Shown one piece after another: positions 12,201 through 25,712 of a stretch of 64,000 nt of DNA. The position numbers and the translations under genes are program-made. Where the stretch lies: the NCBI RefSeq assembly GCF_001039355.2, contig NW_019774626.1, positions 224,550-288,549 of the forward strand. The letters run 5' to 3'. This DNA is from Lingula anatina. Taxonomy: Eukaryota > Brachiopoda > Lingulata > Lingulida > Lingulidae. The notes beneath the pieces were generated by a model that saw only the letters and a list, made by a program, of their open reading frames with translations, was not told the origin of the DNA and did not search any database. The first letter of the stretch is position 1. Every line of letters starts with the position of its first letter.

Positions 12201-13280
12201 CGGAAACGCAGAATGTTTTTAAATTCAATTCTGATGGTTCCTGAGATTCGTCTACCGGTAGATCTGCAATAAAATCTGTTCAGAGGGTTATTTTAAATCT
12301 AGGCTCATGTCTGATATATTGGATCAGCTGATTGTAAGACAGAGTGTCCAGTAATTAGATATAAATCTGTGTTGCAGTGAGCACTGCCGTCATTGGTTCT
12401 TCAAGGGAAGAATTGTGGTCGATGGTCAGGAATGTTCCGACTCCCTGTTCTCCATGATTATGAAGACACAAGAGCAGTCCAACCCTAACAATGTTATCAA
12501 GTTCAATGACAACAGCAGGTCAGTAATGCATTTATTATTATTATTATTTATTTTTTTTGCAGACTCACATTGTTTCAATTTCATTTTCTAAATGCACCTG
12601 TCACAACCAATAATAATATTGTACTTAACTTGTTTACTTGTTTTTTTTTTTTTTTGCATCATTTCATATTACATGTTACTGTATACAAAATAAATGAATA
12701 GATAAAATAATGCTTGAGTAATGCTAACTTAATTGAGTTATTTTTTGTCAAAGTGATTACTTAAGATGCGCATGCTTATCTATGAACAAACATGCTATGA
12801 TATATGCTGGATAACGGTATTTTTTAATGTATTTTAATACAAATTGAAAATTAATTTATATTTATATATACATCAGGAGCATTTTGTCAGTTCCTGTACT
12901 TAAAACTATTGAAGACATATGTGCACTTACTATTTACTGTTTGTACTCTCATAACAGTTCACCTTTTCTTTGCTGTTAACAGTGCCATCAAGGGGTTCCC
13001 AGTGCACCTTGTGTACCCTGAAGAAACCAGTGTACCCAGCAGATTTGTAGCCAAAGATGATATAACCAGACATATCTTACTCACTGCAGAGACACACAAC
13101 TTCCCCACAGGTAAACTTACAGGCAGAAAGACAGACATGAATGAGACATGAATGTGGCTAAATAGAAGTGTGGGTAATTTTTTTGTAGATGATAGATGAA
13201 TTCCCCAAATATGCACCTTTTTGGCCAAAAGATTGATTTAAGACATATCATCTAAAAAAAAACTTCGAATCTATTGGTGA

Positions 13281-13315
<35 letters not shown>

Positions 13316-16300
13316 ACAGAAAATACTATCACTGCCATATTCAAATATTTCTCTCCAACTTTTAAAATGCCACCACAGTTGAACTTTTTAAAACGTGTAA
13401 TCAAAGGACAAAATCTGCTTGCAATTTATAATTATTAAGATATGAACCATATACATATATCTTCTTATTTGCATCAGGTGTGGCTCCTTTTCCTGGTGCT
13501 ACAACAGGCACAGGAGGCAGAATCCGGGATGTGCACAGCACTGGAACAGGTGCTCATGTAGTGGCTGGCACAGCTGGTTACTGCTTTGGGAACCTCAGAA
13601 TACCAGGTGAGTGAAAGATGATATAGATACGAAAAACATATTGTATGGTATACAGTCCTGAAAATATCAGATATATTCAGGTCTACACCTTTGATAATTT
13701 ATAAGGATTAAGCAGTAAACACACAAAAAAAATTATCATAAATTTCAGTGGATAAAAAAGTAAAAAATTCTAAATTTAATTTTGCCTTTGTGAATTTTTG
13801 AAAAAAATTTGAATTTATATCAGTCTACTAGATATGTACACAGCTGATAATTGCGCAGAAGTGTAAAATAGCAAAAACTACAGTTTTGAGACATGTAATG
13901 TTACAATTATTTAATTTTTTTAATATGTATCCTTTGCCCAGGTTATTCCCAGCCCTGGGAGGATGACTCCTTCATCTATCCAAATAACTTTGCCAAGCCA
14001 TTACATATTGCCATAGAGGCTAGCAATGGGGCCTCAGACTATGGGAACAAGTTTGGCGAGCCGCTGCTGGCTGGGTTTGCCAGGTCCTGTGGACTGATGT
14101 TGCCAGGTGGTGAGAGACGGGAGTGGATTAAACCTGTCATGTTCAGTGGAGGATTGGGTAGTCTGGATCACATACATGTCAGCAAGGAGGAAGCAAAACC
14201 TGGTACATGAACCCCCAGTGATAAATTTATTGAATCATATAAATGATTTGAAATAAGATGTTTGCGAACACCCTGATAAACTGTATTAAGTTTAGTTTCA
14301 TTCATAATTTTTAGCAAATCATAAAGTAAATACATCTCTTCATGTCATTCTGTTTTTGTTACTTTAAAATGTCAAGATTTATAAATTATAACCATTAAAT
14401 GTTGAATTTGATATTGTTTCCATTTTTCAAGAGTAAAAAAAAAAATTATTGATTTCTAGGCATGGAGGTTGTTAAGGTTGGAGGGCCTGTGTATCGTATT
14501 GGTGTTGGAGGTGGGGCAGCCTCATCCATACAAGTCCAGGGTGACAACACATCCGAGTTGGACTTTGGTGCTGTGCAAAGAGGGGATGCAGAGATGGAAC
14601 AGAAAGTCAATAGGGTCATACGGGCATGTATAGAACGAGGCACGGAAAATCCCATAAGAAGTATACATGACCAGGGAGCAGGGGGAAATGGTAAGTGTTA
14701 GGAGTATGTAAAAGTAAGTGTATCCACAATGTTTTCCCTAGAAAGAGGAAATTTTTTAGACTTTTATTGCTGCATTGCTAAAATTTTACTGTAAAGTTAA
14801 AAAAAAATTAACCACCTTCAAACTCTACAGTATGATAGAAAGTTCTTAACAAATGTCATTTAAATTATTTTTTCTTTAATTTGTAAGGTAATGTGTTGAA
14901 AGAAATAGTAGACCCAGCTGGAGCCATTATCAGAGCAGATGACTTCAAACTGGGTGATCCCACTATTAGCATCATGGAGCTGTGGGGAGCCGAATACCAG
15001 GAATCCAACGCCCTTCTGATACGAGAAACGGACAAGGAGCTGCTGGCCAGAATTGGACGCAGGGAGAAGTGTGACGTGTCTTTTGTGGGCACTGTGACTG
15101 GAGATGGGGTGGTAAGGAGGACTGGACATTCTGCTTTCATTCTGACATCCTACAAATAAACTTTCATACTAAAGATACATGTCAGAGTACATAGTGTCCA
15201 CTGCCTTTTGTGGTATACCAAAAAGTTATTTGTTTTATCTCCAAGAATTAAAGAGTGGCATTTTTTTTTTCAGATTGGTGGTATATTTTAGAATTTGATT
15301 TTTTTTTCACTTTTCAGGCACAATTTCTTTATTCTGTAGGTGTTATCTATTTTGGCATTATAAACAAATTTTACCGATTAAATATATTCTTAATATACTT
15401 TACCATCAAATGTTTTAGATCAAGCTTGAAAATTTTTCCCATTCCACCAAGTCTGATGAGCCAGACATTAAAAGGAGCTGTCCTGACCACCACAGTCTGT
15501 ACCCAGTAGACTTGGAACTCAAACATGTGCTGGGGTCTATGCCAAGGAAGGTAATCATGGCACCATTGATAACAGACATATGAAGGCTGGTTTTTGAATT
15601 AATAAGATTAAAATATGGCTTACCTGAAATTACATCACATATTGATAAGCATCATTGAGCATGTGGTTTAACTTATAGTGCATCTGTTCCCTAAACATAA
15701 ATTGTGTTGATGAAAATGTGAAACATTATTAAATACTGCATTTGAATCACTGATAAAAGTTGGGAAGCACCAAATGATATATTATTGGAAATGTTGTAGG
15801 TATTTAAGCTGACCAGGATTCCCTCCATCCTTGAGTCCCTGGAGCTGCCTGATAACTTACAAGTAATGGAAGCCTTGCACAGGGTGCTTAGACTTCCTGC
15901 TGTGGCCAGCAAGAGATACCTAACTAACAAAGTGGGTAACAAATGACACAGTTGGCACTTTCTATAAATATAGTTAAAATGATGTGAAAAAAAATTGCAA
16001 ATTGCTCACAGAAATTCCTTGTTTGAATTGAGGGGTACCACAGCTCGCTAACCACTCTTGTTCTTGTCTTGGTTTTAGGTTGATCGTTCAGTGACAGGTC
16101 TGGTTGCCCAACAACAGTGTGTTGGTCCACTTCATACTCCACTGGCAGATGTGGCTGTCACAGCACTGTCTCATTTTGACAAGGTATCATCATTGTCACT
16201 TATAGTTTATGTTAAGTACATGAAGATCCACCTAAATTGTTATACAGTTTTTTCTTTGTTTTTGAAGGATATTGTACTAAATACACCATATTTTAACTTT

Positions 16301-19300
16301 TAAGGTTGGTGGAGCCACTGCTATTGGAGAACAGCCAATCAAAGGACTGGTGGACCCCAAATGTGGAGCTAGGATGTCAGTTGGAGAGGCACTGACAAAC
16401 TTAGTATTTGCTCTAGTCACAGATCTGAAGGTAAAACATACTTTTACATGTATCTTTTCAGTTTGGATTCTAAGAAAGTGTGCACTTAATAAAACTGACA
16501 AAAGATTTAAGAAATATGTATTTGATTGACCCTTCTCACTCATCAGGATGTGAAATGCAGTGGAAACTGGATGTGGGCTGCAAAGTTACCTGGGGAAGGA
16601 GTCCGACTGTTTGATGCGTGCCAAGCTATGTGTGATGTCATGCAGCAACTGGGTGTGGCTGTGGATGGAGGAAAAGACTCACTCAGTATGGCTGCAAGGG
16701 TGCAGGAAGATACTGTTAAAGCACCAGGTAGGCTATTTAGAAAGTCAAGTGGTATAATTAAAGTCCGAGTGACATTCAATCTTGTATGGAGTGCTTATAT
16801 GCAGTTTGATGCAATTTTGCTACATGTGGCTGATATTCTTATACATCTCTTGCTAGCTAAACTCATTAGAATTATGAAAAACTGAATCCTGCTAAATTGT
16901 TTATTATAGTTTTTAATTATATATGAATAGTATAAAATATGCATCTCATGCTGAGAAAATGGCCTTTGACAGTCAGTATGGTAGACATTTTTTCTCTGTT
17001 GGTCAGGTTCCCTGGTGGTGTCAACCTATGTGGGCTGTCCAGACATCTCGGCCACTGTCACTCCAGATCTGAAGTGCCCAGGAGGAAAAGGTAGCACACT
17101 AAATAGAAAGATTGATGGAATGTCTACTTTGAATGACTTGACAGCTTTGAAGTGTTTTTGGAGACACTTTAGAAGAGCCTGGGAAAACATGTTTTTAATA
17201 CTCAAACATATAAAATATTTGAAAGCTAAGGCTTTGATTTGTATTCATGCTATTTCTTACCATTCTACATTGATATGTTAATTTGGACATTGATGAAAAG
17301 GTGTCATTTGGTTTTTCTTTTGCATATTTGTTAAAGACAGTTGCATTTGCTATGTTCTGTATATTTTAGGTGTTATCCTATATGTTGAGATGGGTAGTGG
17401 ACACCACAGATTGGGAGGCAGTGCCCTAGCCCAGTGTTATAAACAGATAGGAGACAGGTCACCAGACTTGGACAAACCAGAGCAGTTCTCACAAGCCTTT
17501 AACATAACACAGCAGCTTATCAGAGGTAGGATGGAACTAAGTGCAGCCTTGGTATCTTACTGAAGATTTAGTTTGCAGTTTTTTAATTTCTGTTTAAAGA
17601 AATATTTTTATCTGTACGTATGTCTGTCAACTGAGCCTTGTCTGCAATGCCAGAGCTGTGCATGTTTTTGTTACCATTATATTAATGATCCCATTTGCAT
17701 GTCAAGTTCAACAAGCATGGGCTGATAATTTGTTTCTTTTTTAATTTTTTTAAAATGATTTTTTTGTCTCTTTGTGTTTTTTAAAAATAATTTTGGCCTT
17801 GTGAACACTGTGCCATCCAAATGGTTATTTGGTATAAGCTGAAACTTGCTTGAGCTGTTTATCTAAAATGCTGCTCAAGTTAATAAATAAAAATGAGTAA
17901 TTTTGCTTTGACAGACATAACACTTGTATGTATTGTCGACTGGCCCATGTTACACTCTGCTTCCAGGCCACCTGCTGACCGCTGGTCATGATGTCAGCGA
18001 TGGAGGACTGGTCACCTGTCTGCTGGAGATGGCTTTTGCTGGAAACTGTGGGCTGGATGTGGATATACCCTCTGGTGAAGACACAGGTAAGCTGCAGATG
18101 TACATATTTATTTCATGGTGTTCATTATATATAGTTATCAGATGTTCATGATGATTCTTCTTCATTTTAGACACTTTCATAGATGTCTTGTTTGCTGAAG
18201 AACTGGGACTTGTTTTGGAAGTCTCTGAGAAAAATGTAACAGAAGTTGTGGCAGCTTACAGAGAGAAGAACATTCCTTGTCATAAACTTGGTCATTCCTT
18301 GGGAGAGAGCACACAACCTAAGGTGAGTAGAGTAGAGGATGGATCTGAACTCTTAAGTAGATGATTAAATATTTTTCTCTCACTGTTCATTACAAGAATA
18401 GTGCAAGCTGATTTGGGTATTAGTGTCTTTAATGAATATATACCAGGAACATAATTTTCTTATATTGTTATATTACGTAAGTTACCATTTCATGATTTAT
18501 TTATTCTTTTTTTCTAAGAAAATTTGTTGGTTGAAATTTTATTAGAAAATAGTTTAAGATATGAATACTTATGTTACAGTAGTATGTGTATGTTTTATTG
18601 GAAATAACTGAACATTTTGCTCTTCTATTAGAGTAGGTTATAAGTTCATCTGATTGATTCTTATTTTTTTGTATTTCCCTCAGATAATGGTAAAATACAA
18701 CAACAGGTTAGTTCTTGAGAACAAGATGGCTGACTTGCGTGACATCTGGGAGGAGACAAGTTTCCACCTGGAGCGTTTACAAACTAACCCACAGTGTGTG
18801 GAGCAGGAAGCCTTGGGACTTAAGACCAGAACAGCACCACCTTATCATCTGACCTTTGACCCCTCTGAGATGCCAGCAGACATTTTGAACAATGGTGTTG
18901 TTGATGGAATGGGTAAGCTGGTAAATTTAGAAAGTATAGTCACAAATAAGAGGTTTTTTAAATTATTATTTTTAGTTATGATAAAGCATCATTAAACTAA
19001 AGAATTTGTCTTTGATATATTTTTTTGTTGTTGTTGCTGGTGTTGAAACATATCTTTTCATATGACTTCAAATACCAATATACCACTAATAGATTTGAAT
19101 ATTTAAAAGTAAATGTCTTAACTGTTTTAAACATGCACATACATAATTGAAATAATTGAATCCAGTTTATAGGACTTAAAATGTTTTGCCAGATAAAACC
19201 ATTTCATTGGTAGATAATTATAACTTTCTCTATATAGAGCCCAAGAAACCTAAGGTAGCTGTGATACGAGAAGAGGGTAGTAATGGGGACCGTGAGATGG

Positions 19301-20873
19301 TGGCAGCCCTGTATCTGGCAGGATTTGAAGTATGGGATGTTAATATGCAGGATCTCTGCACTGGGGCCATCTCTCTGGAACAATTTCGTGGAGTGGTGTT
19401 CGTTGGAGGCTTTAGTTATGCAGATGTGCTGGGGTCTTCTAAAGGTAGATGTCCTAAAATGTTGTGTGCCAGAATATATTTTGTCTACATGTGGTTGTAA
19501 AGGTCTCTTTCACAAATTGATGGATTATTTGCTTTTAAAAAGTTCTGCGTGCCCTATTTGTGAGAGAGAAAATGTGAAATCTGTTGATGAGAAATAAATA
19601 AATTGATAAATTAAAACAATAATGCGTTAGTGGAGCTCCACCCTGTTTAGTTTAAATTGCACATTCTATTCATTTTTTATATAAAATAGCTTAGGTAAAT
19701 GATGTTCATCTTTTAAAATTTTTGATTAGGCTGGGCAGCGACATGTTTGTTCAACTCCAAGGTGCGTTCTCAGTTGGATGCGTTCAGGACCAGACCTGAC
19801 ACATTTAGTCTGGGAGTGTGTAATGGCTGCCAGCTGATGGCACTTCTGGGCTGGGTGGCCCCTCTTGACGACTATACAGGTAAGGGCAACAATATTCATG
19901 TTTGAAACTTTTTTAGCTTAAAGGCATGTGCATGGAATTTTCATGGGTGAATGAAAATAATATGTAAAAGGGGTATGAAATTTAATGCCTAGGCTTAGTT
20001 ACATGGTCTCTTATGTAGATGTGATTATCTGTTTTATTTACATGTTTATTAAAATAGCTAGCTCACATTTCAGAAGAAACTCACAACCAAGGTTTGTATC
20101 TGGATCACAATGAGTCTGGTAGATATGAGTCTCGCTTCCCTACAGTGAAGATCCTGCCCAGCCCAGCCATCATGTTACAGGGCATGGAGGGCTCGGTCAT
20201 AGGAATATGGATAGCTCATGGGGAAGGTGAATAAATCTATATTTTTTTAAAGGATAATTTCAAAAAACCATGTAAGCTGTGTGGTAAAGTGACAGTAACA
20301 CTAAAATTAAAAGTTGCTTGGAATCTGCTGTAAGGCTTTTAAACCAATCTTTCAAATTGAGCCCAAGAAAATGAAATGGATCTGGCATGTACTTTAGTGC
20401 TCAATCATATTTACCAAAGTGATGAAATTGAGTGGATTTTTTACTTTCAAAAATGTATTTTTGGACAACTTCAAAAATAAGTGCAAAACTTGTACAAGGA
20501 CTATAGTATATGTGCAGTATAATTCCGCGCAGAAAACTTCTCAAATTCCCTCTCTTTTATTTCAGGCCGTTTTGTCTTCAAAAACAATTCTATCCATGAC
20601 TCCCACAAATCCAAACATTTATTACCAATGGCTTTTGTGGATGACTTGGGCAACCCCACCATGAAGTATCCACTCAATCCTAATGGCTCACCAGATGGCA
20701 CTTGTGCTGTCTGCTCTGAAGATGGCCGCCATCTTGCCATGATGCCTCACCCCGAGAGATGTGTGTTGCCCTGGCAATGGCCTTGGATGCCGCAGGAATG
20801 GAAGGGAACGACAGCAACATCACCATGGTTGAGAATGTTCCAGAATGCTCATAATTGGTGTTTACAGAATTAG
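9202..20873 (+). CDS. PFAS: Phosphoribosylformylglycinamidine synthase (FGAM synthase)
   Basis: Step 4 of purine synthesis: FGAR + ATP + glutamine to FGAM, cytosolic. Twenty-five coding exons join in phase: 9202-9349, 9671-9806, 10234-10471, 10788-10866, 11807-11915, 12378-12518, 12983-13110, 13478-13606, 13942-14202, 14460-14690, 14888-15111, 15419-15550, 15800-15931, 16079-16183, 16305-16430, 16547-16727, 17007-17090, 17370-17525, 17967-18086, 18171-18322, 18684-18912, 19238-19444, 19730-19879, 20074-20226 and 20566-20873. The product is 1352 aa (human about 1338). Visible motifs are [11 protein letters not shown], the ATP-site run [53 protein letters not shown] and [20 protein letters not shown]. 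The C-terminal class-I glutaminase has GVCNGCQ (nucleophile C1180) and MPHPER (H1312, E1314). All catalytic positions are intact. The start ATG directly follows an acceptor (TTTCAG|ATG), implying an upstream non-coding exon. Confidence 0.98.
13234..13372. repeat. Dispersed repeat unit in PFAS intron 7, with a (GA)n core
   Basis: The sequence from ACATATCATCTAAAAA through TATTGGTGAAGAAGAGAGA, the GA run (13284-13312) and CAGAAAATACTATCACTGCC to ATATTTCTCTCCA closely matches 31940-32045 in an AMDHD2 intron. It is therefore an interspersed element, not a chance simple repeat. Confidence 0.7.
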
Positions 20874-20914
20874 CTAGGTCTCATTTTGGGGAAATAGTAC
20901 TTAACTATGGGTGC

Positions 20915-21331
20915 TTTCCTAGAGATTTAGATCGATCTAAAGATTAAGTTTTAGATCAACCTAACTCCCTGGGGGTTCACGCTAAATTGCAGTCAGCCGA
21001 GCAGGCACCATAGTTAATTACCCCCTTACAGCTTTTAGTAGACGGGACAGACACTTAAGCCGGCCAAGCTGACAGTAATCTAGTGAGACTCTTCACAGGG
21101 ATAGATCGATCTAAAAATCTATGGAAATGGGGTGTATGACCCCATTCCCACATTCCCTGTGGGGAGTCTCACTAGATTACTGTCGGCTTAGCCGGCTTAA
21201 ATGTCTGTCCCGTCTGCTAAAAGCTGTAAGGGGGTAATTAACTGTCGTGTGCGCTCGGCTGACAGCAATTTAGCGTGAACCCCCAGGGAGTTAGGTCGAT
21301 CCGGATGGATCGATCTAAATCTCTGGGAATG
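20915..21331. mobile_element. Foldback MITE (family 2, long form) behind the PFAS stop
   Basis: Two arms of about 190 bp are near-complements. The left arm begins TTCCTAGAGATTTAGATCGA and the right arm ends in the complement of that with one mismatch. Inner matching blocks include CTCCCTGGGGGTTCACGCTAAATTGC, TTAATTACCCCCTTACAGC and TAATCTAGTGAGACTC. The centre is about 40 bp around GGGGTGTATGACCCC. Shorter relatives at 45080-45325 and 56386-56631 share GCAATTTAGCG, TTAATTAnCCCCTnACAGC and the terminal GATCGATCTA. It starts about 40 bp after the stop, inside the likely 3'UTR (AATAAA at 21986-21991). Confidence 0.75.
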
Positions 21332-21985
21332 CAGTCTATGTGTTGAGGACAATTTCAGTATGATGCTTTTGTGACAAAGACATTTGAGTTTATAAGTTCT
21401 AAGTATAGTTAACAAACCATTGAAGTTATGTTTTATATGCCATACAGGATAGCTTGTCCAGTGCAAAGCTTGGTCAGTAGTTTTGTCAGAAGAATATGTC
21501 TTTGAATGTTGTTTTACGTGCCATGTACTTGTATTTTCACTGGTTGGATACCAAAGAAAAAAAACTGAATCTCAAGCCAGAAAGGCTTTGTTGGATGAAA
21601 AGATCTGAATGGTATTTTTTATTGTTATACACAGTTATATCTGTTTTTATGATATTTTTATGATATTCAAGAAGTGGTCATTTTGATGAAATGCACATGT
21701 CAAACGTGGGCATAATTTTGTTTTTTGTATTGTGTACTTTTCTAAGCACTTAGATTAGAATTGGGTTTAAATCTGTCTTTGAAGTCCGACCAATTTTACA
21801 ATTTTTCAAAGATTTTTGAAAGTGCGTGACAAACATTCCCTCGCATTGTCTTTATTTTATTTGTAAACATGATAATATGAGAAGAACATTTTTCACATTA
21901 AAAACTGCCATCATAATTGTTATGGGTCACATTTATAAGAAATTCTCGGCTTTGAGAATTATATGTTCACAGTAAGTAAACTTAC

Positions 21986-21991
21986 AATAAA
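21986..21991 (+). promoter_or_regulatory. Candidate poly(A) signal of PFAS
   Basis: This AATAAA lies about 1.1 kb after the PFAS stop and before the convergent gene ending at 22281. If used, the 3'UTR contains the foldback element. Earlier or variant signals cannot be excluded. Confidence 0.35.
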
Positions 21992-22280
21992 CCGCATAGA
22001 TGTTTTAAGTGTAGTTGAGTAAGTTTTTTGAAAGATATATTTGTAGCTTACTTTGTCCAGATTTATTCGCGCGATGAACTGATAAATATCAAGATCTGCA
22101 TCTCATTTGTTTCTTAGATTCGAACTCGTCCTCCTACCTTTGAAAGCTTTACTCTTCTATTGAGAGGAAAACCAGTGAAATAACAGTGGAACGCGTAACG
22201 CGACGAAATGCCAGATTCTTGATAGATTCTAGCCCAATGCTATGGTGTGTTTTTCTTTCGCAACCCGTTCCCAAAGCTGT

Positions 22281-23810
22281 TCAGTCTCTCAATAAATCCA
22301 CATACTCCTTTAGTCGCGTCGGCAGGGGCAGCGAGTAAATTCCTTGCGGCAGCTGGAAGTTGGTATGCAAACTCTGTCTTATGTAGAAGCGGCAGATATG
22401 TTGGAGCTCGGCCGGCCCATGCGTCCGCGAGCGCAGGAACGCGTCACTGTAGACGGGGTGGAGGTAGAACCCGCCCAGGTACGACGCCGTGTGATGACGG
22501 GAATTCCTCGCCTCTATCACTCTCACCGACAGCCTTAGCAGAGCACGAGCGAAATACTCGATGCAACGTATCAGACGGGCTTCTCTTACTTTCTGTCGCT
22601 TAGAAATTTCTTCTCTAATGGCGGGGTCCATAAACTCAGCGTGCGTCTTCCAAAACACGTTAGCGTTCAGTTTTGTCACTAACGTGTGAAGTGGGTAACA
22701 GTAAGACGCCGCGCCCGTCAGAAACTGAAGGTCCACATTATCGTTGCCCCAGAAGTGACGGGGATACGTAGGCTTCATGGGGTTGGCGCCGTAGCGAAGT
22801 AGCATCAGAACAGCCTCAGGACTCTCTGAGCAGCATGCGAGCATGAGAGGCGTTTTCCCGCGCGATCCTGGCATGTTAATGTCAACCAGTCGGAGGTTCT
22901 CGTCAAGCCACTCCGCAAACAGGGTGTGGCTCCATCGGACGTAGGGGTCGTGCCGTATCACGAAGGCGCTAGTATCCCAGTCGGGGCGGGGAATGGAGAT
23001 CTTTACCCTATTGGCCTGCCGTAAAAAATACTCCAAGATGTTCAATCGTTCTGTGGTAATGCAGTTCTCCGCGTTCAGTAGACCCCTAGAGGTTTGAGAA
23101 TACAGCGTGCAAGATCGCACGTCATCTAAACTCATCAGCGGATCCAAGAAGACAAATAGTTTCTCAAATGATTTCTCGAATTTGTGTATGGTCATAAAAA
23201 GCCTATATAAGAGGTCCGATGACTGGATGTCAAATTTTTCACAAAGATGGGCCGACATGTATATTGCATTCCTAGCATTGTTGTCGTGTGGATGTAGAGA
23301 AGTACTCTTGTCGTGGTAATCAAGACCGTCTTCTACCAGTCGCTCTACCACGCGCTTATAGTTACCTTGAAAATAAATTTAAGGTGTTGAGCACTTGAAT
23401 TAGACCTATCAAGGAAACTTTGTAGAGTCATCTTCAATCTTATTCTAAAATTACGCGCTGTTATTGATGTTTGCTTTTTAATACTTAAAAGTACCTTGGC
23501 CTATTCAAGGGCACCAGTGTTTTCTATTGAGGATTTTGTTTGCAACATTACATCAAGTTCTAACAGTTTTCAAATTATTAATCAGTACGGGTAGTACAAA
23601 TAAGACTCTTCAAAGAGTTTCTTTATTTAGGCGTTTTTCATTGACTTCTATAAAACAGTAGGTACCTTGCGCTCGTATATATTCGTACAAAAATCGCGTC
23701 ATCTTCTTTGTCTTCTCGGGAAAAGTGAATCCCCATCTTCCGTAGTGATCACTGAGTTTATAGAAAATATTTCTTTCTGTCGTTCCCTGTCCTATACACA
23801 CTGTTGACAT
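22281..23810 (-). CDS. Ankyrin-repeat and SOCS-box protein (ASB family, ASB17-like)
   Basis: Two exons on the minus strand, 23810-23666 and 23365-22281 (145 + 1085 nt), join in phase through a GT-AG intron to give 409 aa. About residues 200-235 contain one clear ankyrin repeat (RGKTPLMLAC...AVLMLLRYGANP). The C-terminus has a SOCS box, with ELQHICRFYIRQSL followed by the closing LP.GI.SLPLP..L..Y segment. SOCS boxes recruit elongin B/C and cullin-5, making such proteins substrate receptors of ubiquitin ligases. The overall plan (few ankyrins, long unique N-terminal half, similar SOCS box) resembles ASB17, but human ASB17 is only about 295 aa, so the subfamily call is tentative. The substrate is unknown. 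The gene is convergent with PFAS. Confidence 0.85.
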
Positions 23811-25712
23811 CTTGAATTGACAATGACTTCAAATGTACATTTGTATTAAACGATCTTTTTACGTGACGTGAGTTTTTGTTGTGACGTCAACGTGGCGCAA
23901 GGCGAATTTTACGTAACTTGCGCTTATACCCTGACGGCACCTAACGCTACTTTGTGTCGTCATATTAGATCGCAAAAACACCTCTATCAATGTGTCTCGA
24001 CTGTCGAAAAAAAAGATATTGTATTTTAAAATACTCTTCCCCAGTTTATAAAATGTTAAGATCGTTTTCTGTATATTTTAGATTTATCGAGCGATCACAG
24101 TCACAACATAACACTATCCCGATTTTATCACAACATAATGAATGTGTACACATAGCTTTTAGCCATCAATTTTTGTTATGGTGACTATGCATACTATGCA
24201 TGCAAGTTTTATCAGTCAGGTATTTTACGCGATCAGCATTATTAATGTTTTAGGAAAGCCGTTTTAAATCTAATACTAGTTGATAACGTTCGGCATGTGG
24301 GATACGATTGAATGACCAATGCAACATATAGAGTTAATAAATCTGTCCTTCTGTTTTTAAATGGAATTTTAAGTAAGTTGCTATTCCAAGGAGCCCAGAA
24401 GACGGGAGAGGACATATTGATTTACCGCTAGTGCCACGCCCTTGTGACAAAATGGAACGAGTCTCAGGTCTCAGAGCGCTCAATGCCTCTCATCCACAAT
24501 GAAGAGTTTCAGTGTTGACCGTTTTAGTAATCAAATGTGAATAACGTGTAGAGTTTTTAAAAGCCTTTGTAACTAGTGTGTGTGGGGTGTGTGTTGCAGA
24601 ATGTGGTGTTATAAAAGCTTGAATGTGTTTGTTTCTGAAAAGGAGAGTTTTAAAATATTTAAATTTTAAAAGGCACGACACATGATCAGTTTTTTTTATT
24701 AGATCCATCAAAGAAGTACACCGTCAAAAACAAATAATCATATATTATCATTGCACTTACTCTTTATACTATAAATCACTTTTGAATCAGTAGCATCACA
24801 ACAATATATAACTGCAATTAATATTGAAATAATTTGTTTTCCTTTCGACAATATTATATTTTAGAAGAATTTTATAAATTAAGAATTCTACAATGCGAAA
24901 TATTTAGAGTAATAATTTACGTAAATGAGTGAGGCAAAACATAAAGAATATGAATAACTTTTGACCAGCAAAAGCACTGAAAAATCCAGATGTTGTACAA
25001 TTTTACCTCCGTCACAAAATTACTTCAAAATGTGTGAAAACAACATGCAGGAAGCAAAAAGATTTTGCATTATACTCATGAATAACTCTGCCTATTTAAC
25101 ATTAAATAACAATTACTGATAGCTTCATTAACTATTTTTCTCAACATGAGCTAGGTTGACAACGCACAGACAGACCTAGGACATTAAACTTCCCTGAAAC
25201 CATCTAATATGCTAAGAATTAGTATGATTAAATTACTTTGTTTATAAATAATCATTCCAGACGTATTCAAATACGTTTACTAGTAGATAGATATACAATA
25301 TCTAAGATATCTATATATATGACAATAAATCTTTACATACATTCAAACCCTCCAAGTACATATGATATTGTATCAAAATATATTATATGACTAGAAAATG
25401 GAAACAAAAACATTGTACTTTCATGTAACTGCACATTACTATAATACATGTAAAAAAATCTTATATTGAAACCTTCCATTGGTGTCCAACAGTTGACATC
25501 AGTTCAGTTCCAAAGTAAGAGATGAAAAAAAATTCATTTCTTAAGCAGCATTCTAAGCAATATACATTATTAACAAAATAAAGAAAAGAAAAAGCAAATA
25601 AGATATTGGGAATTCCTGTTGACATATGGAATGTTTGATAATCCAAAAGGACGGATTAGACTTCCCAGTATATGGCACAATGGTAAGAAGCTGGGAGAAA
25701 GTAGGGCCCCTC
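23811..25712. other. Intergenic; probable 3'UTR of the CCDC169-like gene
   Basis: AT-rich with no spliceable coding signal on either strand. It holds the 5' flank of the SOCS-box gene at its left end and the 3'UTR of the minus-strand gene at its right. The ORFs present are short and featureless. Confidence 0.4.

Noticed and set aside
15112-15159. Read-through of PFAS exon 11 into RRTGHSAF...
   Set aside because: The donor GTG|GTAAGG at 15111 and in-phase exon 12 give the conserved protein; the extension is intronic.
20915-21331. Foldback considered as a CRISPR-like or rho-independent structure
   Set aside because: It is a single long inverted repeat with relatives elsewhere in the window and lies in an intron-rich animal locus.
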